Below are positions 63,989-64,000 of a stretch of 64,000 bases of DNA, piece after piece. The notes under the pieces were generated by a model. The model had not been told where the DNA came from. It saw nothing but the letters and a program-made list of their open reading frames with translations, and did not search any database. This DNA is from Paenibacillus pabuli. Its GTDB lineage: Bacteria; Bacillota; Bacilli; Paenibacillales; Paenibacillaceae. Where the stretch lies: assembly GCF_023101145.1 (NCBI RefSeq), contig NZ_CP073714.1, positions 3,534,001-3,598,000 on the forward strand. Direction: 5' to 3'. Within the stretch, counting starts at the first letter, position 1. Each line of letters begins with the position of its first letter. The position numbers and the translations under genes were made by a program.

Positions 63989-64000
63989 CAAAGTTGCAAG

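Noticed and set aside
1..64000. CRISPR arrays, tRNA or rRNA genes, prophage or plasmid functions
   Set aside because: I looked for regularly spaced repeats, cloverleaf-like CCA-ended segments, rRNA-like blocks and phage or replication genes and saw none. The only mobile element supported is the IS3 copy.

Overview
The window looks like chromosomal DNA of a Gram-positive, low-to-medium-GC Bacillales, most likely Paenibacillus. The grounds are strong AGGAGG-type ribosome sites with some GTG and TTG starts, lipoprotein solute-binding proteins paired with LplB/YtcP-type permeases that lack their own ATPase, GntR-LacI hybrid regulators, S-layer-homology (SLH) surface proteins and many rho-independent terminators. 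The genus is an inference; there is no rRNA or tRNA gene to confirm it.

Layout. (1) 1-4988: a sugar ABC importer (binding lipoprotein plus two permeases) with a secreted GH76 endo-alpha-1,6-mannanase-like enzyme, and a good catabolite-repression (cre) site just upstream. (2) 5157-23230: a large glycan-utilization locus. A GxGYxYP-domain protein is divergent from a GntR-LacI regulator, which is followed by a glycosidase-like protein of unclear family, a GH38 alpha-mannosidase, a second ABC importer, a DUF4965/glutaminase-A-like protein and a GH106-like hydrolase. One 21-bp motif sits in front of both the divergent gene and the first hydrolase. (3) 23400-28080: an amino-sugar PTS permease plus nanE, with an RpiR regulator in convergent orientation and an IS3-family element inserted in the loop of the terminator they share. 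(4) 28378-32448: a surface protein with a duplicated metallophosphoesterase module and three SLH motifs. (5) 32600-49362: mixed housekeeping and accessory genes: AraC/SDR, LysR/LysE, epoxide hydrolase, a SufR-like regulator, an HxlR pseudogene, an IscA-like protein, murB, an FMN reductase, a PQQ-type propeller protein, an unusual ECF sigma factor with a C-terminal domain resembling a dead peptidase, an SDR behind a MerR-type operator, an APH-type kinase, TetR/HXXEE and an alpha/beta hydrolase. (6) 49517-63988: a third glycan locus: divergent GntR-LacI regulator, ABC importer, MngB-type GH38 alpha-mannosidase, a giant SLH protein with two pectate-lyase-like beta-helices and a CBM9-like domain, and a mannonate-dehydratase-type enolase.

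Taken together, loci 1, 2 and 6 suggest growth on mannose-containing glycans such as fungal alpha-mannan or N-glycan-like material. Surface enzymes (GH76, SLH beta-helix) would cut polymer, three importers without ATPases (presumably served by a shared MsmK-type ATPase elsewhere) would take up oligosaccharides, and cytoplasmic GH38 enzymes and other hydrolases would finish the breakdown. The PTS-NanE-RpiR module would handle an N-acetyl amino sugar. The substrates are inferred from enzyme families, not shown.

The observations most worth a second look are: the IS3 element that splits a shared terminator exactly in its loop; the promoter of the PTS-nanE operon bracketed by a perfect 14-bp inverted repeat; the ECF sigma factor fused to a degenerate metallopeptidase-like domain; the shared 21-bp operator candidate of the first GntR locus; and the two-lesion HxlR pseudogene.
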